Shown here piece after piece: positions 24,289 through 32,830 of a DNA stretch of 64,000 nucleotides. The notes under the pieces are model-generated. The model had not been told where the DNA came from and searched no databases. It saw nothing but the letters and a program-made list of their open reading frames with translations. How positions within the stretch are numbered: the stretch's first letter is position 1; every line of letters starts with the position of its first letter. Origin of the DNA: Bacteroidales bacterium. Its GTDB lineage: Bacteria > Bacteroidota > Bacteroidia > Bacteroidales > 4484-276. The position numbers were made by a program, and so were the translations under genes. The DNA is taken from assembly GCA_035647615.1 (NCBI GenBank), contig DASRND010000032.1:62001-126000 (forward strand), written 5' to 3'.

Positions 24289-26715
24289 TTAAAATATCTT
24301 CGGATACTTCAAAGGATTCACGTCGTGCATCAGGTTGTAAACGGCATCAAATACATCTTCGGCGTTGGGGTTGGAAAAATAATCGCCGTCGGTGCTGTAG
24401 GCCGGGCGATGCGATTTGGCGGTGACAGTGCGTGGCTCGGTGTCGAGATGGTAATATCCTTTTTGCTCCTCCAGCACTTTTTGCATCATAAAAGCGGTGG
24501 CGCCACCGGGGACGTCTTCATCAAAAAACAAAACTTTATTGGTCTTTTTGAGCGATTCCACGATGGTGTGATTGATGTCGAAAGGCAGCAACGACTGCAC
24601 GTCGATCAGCTCCACGTCGATGCCAAAATCCTGTAATTGTTCGGCGGCATCCTCTGCGATGCGCACGCATGAGCCGTAAGTCACCACAGTGATGTCGGTG
24701 CCTTGTTTGAGTATTTCAGGCACGCCAATGGGCACGCGAAATTCGCCAAGGTTTTCGGGTACGCGTTCGCGCAAGCGGTATCCGTTGAGTGGTTCGATAA
24801 GGAGCGCCGGGTCGTCGCCGGCCATCAGCGTGTTGTAAAATCCTGCCGCCTGCGTCAGGTTGCGAGGCACCAGCACATGCATGCCTCGGATGGAGTTGAT
24901 GACCATGCTGAGTGGTGAACCAGAGTGCCAGATGCCCTCGAGCCGATGGCCGCGGGTGCTCACAATTAGCGGAGCCTTTTGGGCGCCTTTGGTGCGGTAG
25001 GTGAGTGTGGCCAGGTCGTCGCTAAGGATTTGAAGCGCATAAAGCAGATAGTCGAAATACTGAATTTCGGCAATAGGCCGCAGGCCACGCATGGCCAGCC
25101 CGATGCCCTGTCCGATGATGGTGGCCTCGCGGATGCCTGTGTCAAAAATACGCTGCTCGCCATATTTTTCCTGCAAGCCTTCATAGGTCTGATTCACGCC
25201 GCCGATATGGCCTACATCTTCGCCAAAAGCGATCAACAGTGGGTATTTTTCAAAAAGCTTATCGAAGTTATCGCGAAGGATTTCACGTCCGGGAGCCGTT
25301 TTGTTGTCATCAGAATAGCGGGCAGCTACAGGAGTTACTTTGAGTGCCGAAAACTGGTCTTCGCTATAGAGGTGCGAGTTGAAGCGCTCGTGGTTTTTTT
25401 CCATTGCCTTGTCGAACCATTCGGTGATGTTGGCTTTGAGTGAGTTGGTGGGGTCGCTACACGAATCACAGATAAGTCGGAGGGCGCGTTTGGCATGCGA
25501 CATCGTGTCCTTGCGAATGGGCTCGGCGATGCGTGCAAGGTCTTCCTTTAAAGCAGCAATTTTTTTGGTCTTGGCGCAGTTGCACGTGCTGATGTCGGTG
25601 ATACGCAAAAACTCGTCACGCTTTTGCTGCAAAGGCTCCATAAAGTTCTTCCAGGCTTTGCGGCGGGCTTCTTTCACCCGCTGTATTGCTTGTTTTTCAA
25701 TTTCATCCAACTCTTTGGCAGTAGCGATTTTTTCGGCTACGATCCATTCGCGCATCTTTTTTAGCCCATCAAAATCTTCTTCCCACTTTAGCCTTTCGGT
25801 AGATTTGTAGCGTTCATGCGATCCGGAGGTGGAGTGTCCCTGCGGTTGAGTGATTTCTACCACATGAAACAGTACCGGAATATGTTCTTTGCGGCACAGC
25901 TCGATGCCTTCCGCGTATGCGCGACAGAGCTCAGCATAATCCCAGCCTTTTATTTTATAAATTTTAAAACCTTTACTCTTTTCAGTGGCAGCAAATCCTG
26001 CCAAAGCCTCAGAGATGCTGCTTTTGATGGTTTGCAGATCACGCGGCACGGAGATGCCATATCCATCGTCCCACACCGACATGGCCATTGGCACTTGCAG
26101 CACACCAGCGGCATTCATTGCTTCCCAAAAAATACCCTCTGAGGTGCTCGAATCGCCAATAGTGCCAAAAGCTACTTCGTTGCCACCAGAGGTGAAATTT
26201 TTAAAATTGGCAAGGTCAGGATTGTGCCGGTAAAACTTAGAAGCGTAGGCCAGCCCCAGCAGCCGCGGCATCTGTCCGGCTGTAGGCGAAACATCGGCAG
26301 AGGAGTTTTTCAATTTCATTTGATCCATCCAGGTGCCATCCTCATTGATGTAACGTGTAGCAAAGTGGTTGTTCATAAGCCTGCCTGCCGTTCCGGGATT
26401 GAAATCCTGGTCGGTGTCGCCGTAGAGCTGAGCAAAAAACTCTTCGAGAGTAAACATTCCGGCGGCCATCATAAAGGTTTGGTCGCGGTAGTATCCCGAG
26501 CGCCAGTCGCCTTTTTTGAATTGTTTCGCCATAGCCAGTTGTGCTATCTCTTTGCCGTCGCCAAAGATGCCAAATTTGGCCTTGCCGGTAAGAACTTCAC
26601 GACGTCCTAAAAGACTTGCCTGGCGGCTTTCGTGAGCCAGCCGGTAGTCGGCGAGAACTTCTGTTTTGTTGAAACTCAATGCGATAGTCTCTTTATGTTT
26701 GGTAGATTTTGACAT
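24289..26715 (-). CDS. Fused E1 component of a 2-oxoacid dehydrogenase complex, 808 aa
   Basis: One chain carries the alpha part (about 1-440) and beta part (about 480-808) of thiamine-diphosphate-dependent E1, which decarboxylates 2-oxoacids and passes the acyl group to the lipoyl E2. The TPP site shows as GDSSTSEG followed by WDDGYGIS; the alpha part also has SADVSPTAGQMPRLLG and QPQGHSTSGSHER. The beta part has FGEDVGHIGGVNQ, TGIREATIIGQGIG, STRGHRLEGIWHSGSPL and FFDEDVPGGATAFMM. Bacteroidota have this fused form, often used for branched-chain 2-oxoacids; the exact substrate cannot be told. No E2 or E3 gene is in the window. Confidence 0.92.
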   Translation of the reverse strand: MSKSTKHKETIALSFNKTEVLADYRLAHESRQASLLGRREVLTGKAKFGIFGDGKEIAQLAMAKQFKKGDWRSGYYRDQTFMMAAGMFTLEEFFAQLYGDTDQDFNPGTAGRLMNNHFATRYINEDGTWMDQMKLKNSSADVSPTAGQMPRLLGLAYASKFYRHNPDLANFKNFTSGGNEVAFGTIGDSSTSEGIFWEAMNAAGVLQVPMAMSVWDDGYGISVPRDLQTIKSSISEALAGFAATEKSKGFKIYKIKGWDYAELCRAYAEGIELCRKEHIPVLFHVVEITQPQGHSTSGSHERYKSTERLKWEEDFDGLKKMREWIVAEKIATAKELDEIEKQAIQRVKEARRKAWKNFMEPLQQKRDEFLRITDISTCNCAKTKKIAALKEDLARIAEPIRKDTMSHAKRALRLICDSCSDPTNSLKANITEWFDKAMEKNHERFNSHLYSEDQFSALKVTPVAARYSDDNKTAPGREILRDNFDKLFEKYPLLIAFGEDVGHIGGVNQTYEGLQEKYGEQRIFDTGIREATIIGQGIGLAMRGLRPIAEIQYFDYLLYALQILSDDLATLTYRTKGAQKAPLIVSTRGHRLEGIWHSGSPLSMVINSIRGMHVLVPRNLTQAAGFYNTLMAGDDPALLIEPLNGYRLRERVPENLGEFRVPIGVPEILKQGTDITVVTYGSCVRIAEDAAEQLQDFGIDVELIDVQSLLPFDINHTIVESLKKTNKVLFFDEDVPGGATAFMMQKVLEEQKGYYHLDTEPRTVTAKSHRPAYSTDGDYFSNPNAEDVFDAVYNLMHDVNPLKYPKIF

Positions 26716-26744
26716 AAGTGCTTATGATTGTGTGAATTAACGTA

Positions 26745-26752
26745 CAAAAATA
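26745..26752 (-). promoter_or_regulatory. -7 box for the E1 gene
   Basis: TATTTTTG on the - strand, 30 bases before the start codon. CAAA at 26768 is closer than the usual -33 spacing. Confidence 0.45.
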
Positions 26753-26835
26753 GACATTTTCTGTTATCAAATAGATTGCAGCAAGCTTAAAAATTCATAA
26801 CTCTGACCCTTTGCAATCTTTTGTATCAAGAACAT

Positions 26836-26843
26836 TACTTTTG
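26836..26843 (+). promoter_or_regulatory. -7 box for the M16 peptidase pair
   Basis: TACTTTTG with TTTG at 26810 (22 bases upstream), close to the -33/-7 arrangement. It lies 17 bases before the start at 26860 and supports that start over the upstream ATG at 26821. Confidence 0.55.
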
Positions 26844-26859
26844 CTGCAAAATTAAACGA

Positions 26860-28122
26860 ATGATCCCTTACGAGAAATTTACTTTGGAAAATGGGTTGCG
26901 TGTCATCGTGCACCGCGATACCAGCACGCCTATCGTGGCAATGAATATCCTGTACGATGTAGGTGCCCGCGACGAAGACCCAAAACTTACCGGTTTTGCG
27001 CATCTGTTCGAGCATCTCATGTTTGGTGGTTCCATTAACATCCCTAAATACGACGAACCTCTTGAGGCGGTGGGTGGTCAGAACAACGCCTTCACCTCCA
27101 ACGATGTCACCAACTATTATCTCACCCTTCCGCGGCAAAACCTCGAAATAGCTTTCTGGCTCGAGAGCGACCGGATGTTTGGGCTGGCATTTTCAGAAAA
27201 AAGCCTTGAGGTGCAGCGCAACGTGGTGAGCGAGGAGTTCAGGCAGACGCATCTCAATCAGCCTTATGGCGATGTGTGGTTGCTTTTGCGGCCGGTGGTG
27301 TATCAGGTGCACCCGTATCGCTGGCCTACCATTGGTAAAGAAATCAGCCATATTACCAATGCAAAGATGGAAGATGTGCGCGCTTTTTATGACAAATTTT
27401 ATAATCCGGATAATGCTGTGGTGGTGGTGGCAGGCAATGTTACTACCGACGAAGTACGGCAGCTTTCCGAGAAATGGTTTGCACCTATTCAAAATAAAGG
27501 AAAGCATGTGCGCAACCTGCCGCAGGAGCCGCCGCAGCTCGAGGCGCGCCGCATCGAAGTGGAGCGGCAGGTGCCGTCCGATGCCATCTACAAGGTTTGG
27601 CACATGGGTAGTCGCCTCGACCCGTCTTATCATACCACCGATCTTATTTCCGACGTGCTGAGCAAAGGCGACTCTTCACGCTTTTACCAGCATCTTATCA
27701 AAGATAAAAAGCTCTTTTCCGAGCTCAATGCCTTTATCATGGGCAGCTTCGACAAAGGTCTGTTTGTGGTGGCCGGTTATCCCGCAAAGGGCGTAAGTCT
27801 GCAAACGGCCGAAGCAGCTATCGACGAAGAGATGTATGCGCTTACGCAGCAGCCTCCGCCGGAAGCAGAACTTCAGAAAGTGAAGAATAGAATAGAGGCT
27901 ACGCTGGTATTTTCCAGGATGAATGTTTTGGACAAAGCCATGAATCTGGCTTTCGCCGAAGTGCTGGGCGATGCGAATCTGATAAATCTGGAAGCCGGAA
28001 AGTATCAGGCAGTTACTACTGGGATGTTCCGTGAAACGGCAAGCACTATTTTCCGCGACGAAAACTCCACCACTTTATTTTATAAATCAATAGATCCCGA
28101 AAACCATGACACAGAAATTTAG
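26860..28122 (+). CDS. M16 family zinc metallopeptidase (catalytic half), 420 aa
   Basis: The start at 26860 (MIPYEKFTLENGLRV) follows a -7 box. The inverted zinc motif HLFEH (His48, Glu51, His52) and a downstream Glu in VVSEEFRQ (about 125-126) are all present, so it should be active. The length corresponds to one two-domain M16 half. The next gene overlaps it by 17 bases and lacks the zinc motif, so the two probably form a heterodimer, like PqqF/insulinase-type pairs and mitochondrial processing peptidase. There is no signal peptide, so it is likely cytoplasmic. The substrate is unknown. Confidence 0.93.
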   Translation: MIPYEKFTLENGLRVIVHRDTSTPIVAMNILYDVGARDEDPKLTGFAHLFEHLMFGGSINIPKYDEPLEAVGGQNNAFTSNDVTNYYLTLPRQNLEIAFWLESDRMFGLAFSEKSLEVQRNVVSEEFRQTHLNQPYGDVWLLLRPVVYQVHPYRWPTIGKEISHITNAKMEDVRAFYDKFYNPDNAVVVVAGNVTTDEVRQLSEKWFAPIQNKGKHVRNLPQEPPQLEARRIEVERQVPSDAIYKVWHMGSRLDPSYHTTDLISDVLSKGDSSRFYQHLIKDKKLFSELNAFIMGSFDKGLFVVAGYPAKGVSLQTAEAAIDEEMYALTQQPPPEAELQKVKNRIEATLVFSRMNVLDKAMNLAFAEVLGDANLINLEAGKYQAVTTGMFRETASTIFRDENSTTLFYKSIDPENHDTEI

Positions 28123-29419
28123 AGCTACAAGTCCGCCACGCTTTGAAGTGAGCGCTGTGCCGATGCCGCACCCCGAATATTTCCAGCTCGACAACGGAGT
28201 GCCTGTTTATGCCATCAATGCCGGTAGCCAGAAAGTGGTGAAGATCGATTTGATATTTTCTGCCGGCCATGTGCAGCAACAACAGCCGCTGCAGGCATCA
28301 CTTACCAGCAAATGTCTGGTGGAAGGGACGGCGCGTTATTCTGCCAACGAAATTGCCAATTTACTTGATGGACGGGGCGCTTACCTGCGCAACTTTTCTG
28401 ACCTGGATGATGGCCGGCTTTCACTTTATTCGCTTAATAAACACCTGGAATACCTGATGCCCGTTTTTTCTGAAGTTGCGCTGCAAGCAGTTTTTCCTGA
28501 GTCGGAGGTGGCCACTATTGTTAAGACATCCAAACAGCAGTTTTTGGTAAATATGCAGAAAATGCGCTACGTGTCGCGACTTCATTTCAATAGGTTGCTA
28601 TTTGGAGAAAACCATCCTTACGATACTTTTCGCACAGCTGATGATTATGAGCGCGCTAATGCGGATGTTTTGCGCTCGTTTTACGCAGCCAATTATGCCA
28701 CAAGTCCTTTCCGAATCATTGTTTCGGGTAGGCTGCCGAATAATCTGCAGGCATTGCTCAATAAATATTTTGGCCAGCATACGCCGGATGCTGCTTCCAC
28801 AGTGCGTGATGCTTCTCCACAACCTACAGCAGCCCTGTTGCAGTACATCCATCGCCCGAAAGCTTTGCAGGCCGCCCTGCGGATTGGGAAAGTTATCGTC
28901 AATAAACGTCATCCCGATTTTATGGGTCTGATGTTGCTCAATACAATCCTGGGTGGTTATTTCGGCTCACGGCTCATGACCAACATACGCGAAGACAAAG
29001 GCTACACATACGGGATTAGTTCCAATCTGATGTCGGTGCAACAGGCCGGCATGCTGGTGATCGCCTCGGAGGTGGGCAACGATGTGCAGCAGAAAGCGAT
29101 GGATGAGATTTTTATAGAGATCGATAGGCTGCGCCGTGAACCAGTGCCGGCAGGTGAGCTGGAGCTGGTGAAAAACTACTTGCGCGGAACATTGCTTCGC
29201 GGAGCCGATGGCCCCTTCCAGCTTTCTGAACTGCTCAAAGCTGCCCTCGATTATGGCTTCGATTTGTCGTGGTACAACAACTACATCGAGACCATTAAAA
29301 ATATTACGGCAAACGAAATACAGCATTTGGCCGTTAAGTATCTTGAACCTGATAGTTTTACGCGCCTGGTGGTGGGTAACCAACAGGCCGAAATTAACGC
29401 AGATGAACATACTCATTAG
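28106..29419 (+). CDS. M16 family peptidase-like protein, inactive half, 437 aa
   Basis: It has the M16 fold (FQLDNGVPVYAINAG, then GLLLLNTILGGYFGSRL-like LMLLNTILGGYFGSRLM, VREDKGYTYGI-like IREDKGYTYGISSN), but the place of HxxEH reads LTSKCLVEG, so no zinc site exists. It should act as the non-catalytic partner of the gene at 26860. It overlaps that gene by 17 bases, and the next gene overlaps it by 17 as well. The C-terminal R-x-D-K-GYTYG loop binds substrate in relatives. Confidence 0.9.
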   Translation: MTQKFRATSPPRFEVSAVPMPHPEYFQLDNGVPVYAINAGSQKVVKIDLIFSAGHVQQQQPLQASLTSKCLVEGTARYSANEIANLLDGRGAYLRNFSDLDDGRLSLYSLNKHLEYLMPVFSEVALQAVFPESEVATIVKTSKQQFLVNMQKMRYVSRLHFNRLLFGENHPYDTFRTADDYERANADVLRSFYAANYATSPFRIIVSGRLPNNLQALLNKYFGQHTPDAASTVRDASPQPTAALLQYIHRPKALQAALRIGKVIVNKRHPDFMGLMLLNTILGGYFGSRLMTNIREDKGYTYGISSNLMSVQQAGMLVIASEVGNDVQQKAMDEIFIEIDRLRREPVPAGELELVKNYLRGTLLRGADGPFQLSELLKAALDYGFDLSWYNNYIETIKNITANEIQHLAVKYLEPDSFTRLVVGNQQAEINADEHTH

Positions 29420-30938
29420 AAAATCGGTACTCTTTTCTTTCACCATATTTATGTTACTTTTGACAAGCATGGCGGCTCAGGCTCAAAGTCTGCAAACTCC
29501 TGCCGTCGACTCCATCAGCATCGATAATACAAACCCTATTATTTCATGGTTTGCTAACAATGATTCTACTGAAGTATATGAAATTCACAAGTGCGTTTAC
29601 GAGGAAATTAACAATGAAATTCATACTGTTTGTAATTTTATTGATTCAACCTCTGGCACAACATACATTCATGAGGTTAACGCCTGCGATATCCCGCTAA
29701 GGTATTGTATAGTTGCACATGCATCTGGTGGGAGATTCTCAGCTTGGTCGGATACCTTGTACACTATTTTTCTGAAGCAACCTTCTTTTGATATTTGTGC
29801 CAATGAGGTTCAGCTCCGATGGACACCTTACCGAAATATGGTCAGTAGCTTGGGCGGATATCGGATTCTTGCTTCCAAGAATGACGAAATCTTTATGCCA
29901 ATTGATTCGACTGCTGCTGATGTTACTCAATTCACGCACTCCAATTTAGATGCCGGCACCCTTTATACCTATAAAATACAAGCTTTCAATCAGGATGGCT
30001 CCCGCACCTCTACTTCATGCGAGGATTCTATTCGGAGCCGCACTTACGCAAAACCGGAGTTTGTTTATTTGAAATATGCTACCGTTGAAGATAATGATCA
30101 TATCAAAATTGAGTGGCTGGCAGATGAAGCCCCCATTAGTAAATACAGCGTGTTGCGCAGTGAGGATGATGGGGTGACTTACGACACCATCAGCCGCATT
30201 AGCGACCTGGCCAAATATGACCCTCCTCAGTTTTACATCGATACCACTGCCGATTTCAATAGACAAAGTTATTACTACAAAATAATCGCATTGGACAGTT
30301 GTGGCGCCAATCAGATAGCGTCAGTAAATCTTGCACGAACGATATTACTAACCAACGATCCACTGCCGGCCGTGTCAGGACGTGTTAATGAGTTGAAATG
30401 GAATGCCTACGAAGACTGGCCATCGGAGGTTGATAGATATGAGATTTACCGCAAGCTTAGCGGAACTTCTGATCTTTTTGCAATTTTGGATGATGTGGAT
30501 GGCAACACCCTCACCTATTCTGATTCCTTATCCATTTTAAGTGGTTCCGGTGGACAATTCAGCTATTATATAAAGGCTATCGAAATCGGAGGCGACAATG
30601 GCTACGAAAGTGAAACAGACAACAGCATCTCCAACGTGATTACCATTTCTCGCGAAAGCCGCATCTTTATGCCTAACGCCATCATCGCTGGTGGCGAGTC
30701 TCCGGATGACGAGTTTAAACCTGTGGTGCAATTTTTCGAGCCAGACGGATATCAGTTGATTATTTTCAACAAATGGGGTCAGCAGCTTTTTGAAAGCCGC
30801 GAGGTAAGCAAGGGATGGATGGGGAAATACAACGGCGAATACGTGCCGGAGGATGCATATGTGTATGTGATTAGGTACAAAGATAACACTGGATTATTAC
30901 AGGAAAAGCGCGGCACTGTGACGGTGATATGGAAATAA
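29403..30938 (+). CDS. Secreted FN3-like protein with T9SS type B sorting tail, 511 aa
   Basis: The start at 29403 gives a signal peptide (VLFSFTIFMLLLTSMAAQAQ) and overlaps the M16 gene by 17 bases. The body has fibronectin-III-like modules with pairs such as YRILASKNDE, YTYKIQAFNQDGS, YYYKIIALDSCG and YYIKAIEIGGDNG. The end (IFMPNAIIAGGESPDDEFKP, YQLIIFNKWGQQLFESREV, YVYVIRYKDNTG) is the gliding-motility CHU-C/T9SS type B domain, so it is exported by T9SS and anchored to or released from the surface. The passenger has no enzyme motif. Confidence 0.88.
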   Translation: MNILIRKSVLFSFTIFMLLLTSMAAQAQSLQTPAVDSISIDNTNPIISWFANNDSTEVYEIHKCVYEEINNEIHTVCNFIDSTSGTTYIHEVNACDIPLRYCIVAHASGGRFSAWSDTLYTIFLKQPSFDICANEVQLRWTPYRNMVSSLGGYRILASKNDEIFMPIDSTAADVTQFTHSNLDAGTLYTYKIQAFNQDGSRTSTSCEDSIRSRTYAKPEFVYLKYATVEDNDHIKIEWLADEAPISKYSVLRSEDDGVTYDTISRISDLAKYDPPQFYIDTTADFNRQSYYYKIIALDSCGANQIASVNLARTILLTNDPLPAVSGRVNELKWNAYEDWPSEVDRYEIYRKLSGTSDLFAILDDVDGNTLTYSDSLSILSGSGGQFSYYIKAIEIGGDNGYESETDNSISNVITISRESRIFMPNAIIAGGESPDDEFKPVVQFFEPDGYQLIIFNKWGQQLFESREVSKGWMGKYNGEYVPEDAYVYVIRYKDNTGLLQEKRGTVTVIWK

Positions 30939-30967
30939 AATTGAGGAAATACAGGCAGTAAGCTCCA

Positions 30968-31143
30968 ATTCACAAATCCCAAAAGACAAATAAATCCCAA
31001 ATTCCAAGAGACACAAATCCCAAAAGACAAATAGATCCCAAAACTCTTGGCGATTTAGTCTTTTGAGTTTTTGATATTATGATTTATTTGAGATTGTTTA
31101 CTCCGACTACCGGCGGATGTTTTATTGATTTTTGGAATTTGAC
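30968..31143. repeat. Palindromic extragenic element, copy 1
   Basis: The left half is built from repeated CAAATCCCAAAAGACAAATA strings. The right half, from TTTACTCCGACTACCGGCGG to TTTTTGGAATTTG, ends as the reverse complement of the left end (CAAATTCCAA). The centre (31066-31120) is TTTTGAG and TGATTTATTTGAGATTG. The right end encodes the last residues of MnmD on the - strand. Copy 3 is at 59784-59922 and a right half at 39865-39914. Confidence 0.7.
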
Positions 31144-31805
31144 TTGACAGCCCGCGTGATGTGCCTTTTGCCTGCCGGTCCGGGCAGCCGCTCCACCGCA
31201 AAACCAGCTTCATGCAAATTTCTTTTTACCAATCCTTTGCTCGAATAGGTTACCAAAATTCCTCCGGGAGCAAGCGCATCATAGATTTTTTTAAAGATTA
31301 TTACTTCCCAAAGTTCGGGTTGGACGTTGGGAGCAAAGGCATCGAAATAAACCAGATCGAAAGTGCCGGCTTCAAGACTGATTTGTTGGACTTGTTCCCG
31401 TTTTTTTATCAAAGTAAAATGCTCCGTAATTTTAGTAGCGTTATCTTCCGCTGCTGTCATCAGCAATTTATAAAAATCTTCGGTTTCCGCTTTCGCTAAA
31501 AGTTGCGAATAATTGAGCTGCTCAATCAAGAGCGGGTCGGGCGGAAAGGGCTCGATGGCGGTGTAGTGGATGGGGATATTGGTAGCATGAAGCAGCGTAA
31601 GCAGCGCATTGAGGCCGGTACCAAAGCCCACCTCAAGAATGCGGAGTTGCGATTTGCACGAAAGTGCAGCTTCCAGGCCGGCATTAATAAAAACATGCAT
31701 CGACTCGGCCAGGGCGCCATTCGTAGAGTGATAATGTTCGTTAAGCTCCGGCACGAGTAAAGTGTGTGAGCCATCGGCAGTAAGTATAATTGTGGGCTGA
31801 TTCAT
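31122..31805 (-). CDS. mnmD: MnmD-like tRNA wobble-uridine methyltransferase, 227 aa
   Basis: This enzyme methylates the aminomethyl group of 5-aminomethyl-2-thiouridine at tRNA position 34, as in the MnmC2 half, here as a separate protein. It has SAM motif LRILEVGFGTGLNALLTLL (motif I, E/DxGxGxG) and DLVYFDAFAPNVQPELW, the family's catalytic DAFAP. The start at 31805 is supported by a -7 box only 5 bases upstream, which would make the mRNA nearly leaderless. The last residues KSNSKNQ and the stop come from a palindromic repeat element (31122-31143). Confidence 0.88.
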   Translation of the reverse strand: MNQPTIILTADGSHTLLVPELNEHYHSTNGALAESMHVFINAGLEAALSCKSQLRILEVGFGTGLNALLTLLHATNIPIHYTAIEPFPPDPLLIEQLNYSQLLAKAETEDFYKLLMTAAEDNATKITEHFTLIKKREQVQQISLEAGTFDLVYFDAFAPNVQPELWEVIIFKKIYDALAPGGILVTYSSKGLVKRNLHEAGFAVERLPGPAGKRHITRAVKSNSKNQ

Positions 31806-31809
31806 CGTA

Positions 31810-31817
31810 CAAAGATA
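31810..31817 (-). promoter_or_regulatory. -7 box for mnmD, nearly leaderless
   Basis: TATCTTTG on the - strand ends 5 bases before the ATG at 31805. A -33 TTTG is not obvious. Confidence 0.5.
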
Positions 31818-31837
31818 GAATTCATGACTGGAAAACA

Positions 31838-31880
31838 ATCCGCAAATTCACGCGAATTGGGCTAATTCACGCGAAAAATA
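31838..31880. repeat. Short palindromic repeat (copy near 19697)
   Basis: CCGCAAATTCACGCGAATT followed by GGGCTAATTCACGCGAAA. Further on, 31881-32041 has no gene. Confidence 0.5.
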
Positions 31881-32041
31881 AAATCGTATTTCTTTGGCGT
31901 TTCTGTGTTAGCCGGTTGGCTGACGATAGAAAGTCGCGGTAGGGTCGATTATCAAATACTCTTTGTGTCCGTCGCGCCTTCATTGCGGTTAAAAATAATT
32001 AGCGCTAATTGGCTTAATTGGCGGAAATAAGCGGACGATCC

Positions 32042-32467
32042 TTATTTCACCACGTTGCCTTTTACCTGCAGCACTGTTCTGCCGCCACTGGCACTGGTTT
32101 GTACGGTGATGGTTTTCATAAAGGGGCCGTTGCCAGTGCCATCGTAGGTAACTTTGAGTTTGGTGGCGCGACCGGGTAGAATGGGTGCTTCGCTGTATTG
32201 AAGGTTGGTACAGCCGCACGCGGCCTGGGCGTAGGTGATTAGCAATGGCTCGTTTCCACTGTTGGTGAGCGTAAACTCCACTATGGTTTCTGATCTGAAT
32301 TTTACGTCGCCCATATCGGCAATGGTGGTATCCCAGCTTGCATGCGCCCCTATGCTAAGCGCATCGTTGCCATCTTGTTTTTGAATTTTGGGCTGGTGGG
32401 CTTTTTGCCCAAAGGCTGCTCCGGCCGAAAGCAGCATCATCATAAAAATATAAATCGTTGTCCTCAT
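32042..32467 (-). CDS. DUF1573 exported protein, 141 aa
   Basis: A signal peptide (MRTTIYIFMMMLLSAGAAFG) is followed by the DUF1573 pattern: FDMGDVKF-like ADMGDVKFRSETIVEFTLTN, SGNEPLLITYAQAACGCT and a terminal VQLKVKGNVVK-like strand. The AACGCT motif is the family hallmark, an immunoglobulin-like fold. Families of this type are periplasmic or surface proteins of unknown role. It is monocistronic as far as I can see. Confidence 0.9.
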   Translation of the reverse strand: MRTTIYIFMMMLLSAGAAFGQKAHQPKIQKQDGNDALSIGAHASWDTTIADMGDVKFRSETIVEFTLTNSGNEPLLITYAQAACGCTNLQYSEAPILPGRATKLKVTYDGTGNGPFMKTITVQTSASGGRTVLQVKGNVVK

Positions 32468-32830
32468 TTGCGTCTTTCTATTTTCGTTGCAAAAATCAGC
32501 ATTATTAGCTGATGATGGTGTTAATAACGTTCAAATTCTTTGTTAATGATGTGTTAACCGTGTTTGTTGTTCGTTGTTCGTTGTTTGTTGTTTGTTGTTC
32601 TTTGTTTCCCTCAACTGGAAGGCTGAGCTTGTCGAAGCCCGATCAGGGCAAGTCTTGTTCCCTTCGATTGCGGTGGCTGTGGTGGCTGAGCTTGTCGAAG
32701 CCCGCTCAATGCAGATGTTTTTCATTATTACCCTGGATCCTCCGCCATGCGCCATGCTCTCCGCGCCATGCGCCCTGCACCGAAAAAAGTGTTTTCTTTG
32801 TCAGATAAAGCAGCAGGCATCAGTACTATT
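32468..32830. other. Intergenic stretch with dispersed repeats, no gene
   Basis: The gap holds a GTTGTTCGTTGTTC-type tandem (32560-32606) and a GGCTGAGCTTGTCGAAGCCC repeat at about 32631 and 32682. The reverse of this string, GGCTTCGACAAGCTCAGCC, is a repeat I know to occur very widely. CATGCGCC-type direct repeats occur at 32740-32775. No gene is supported. Confidence 0.65.
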
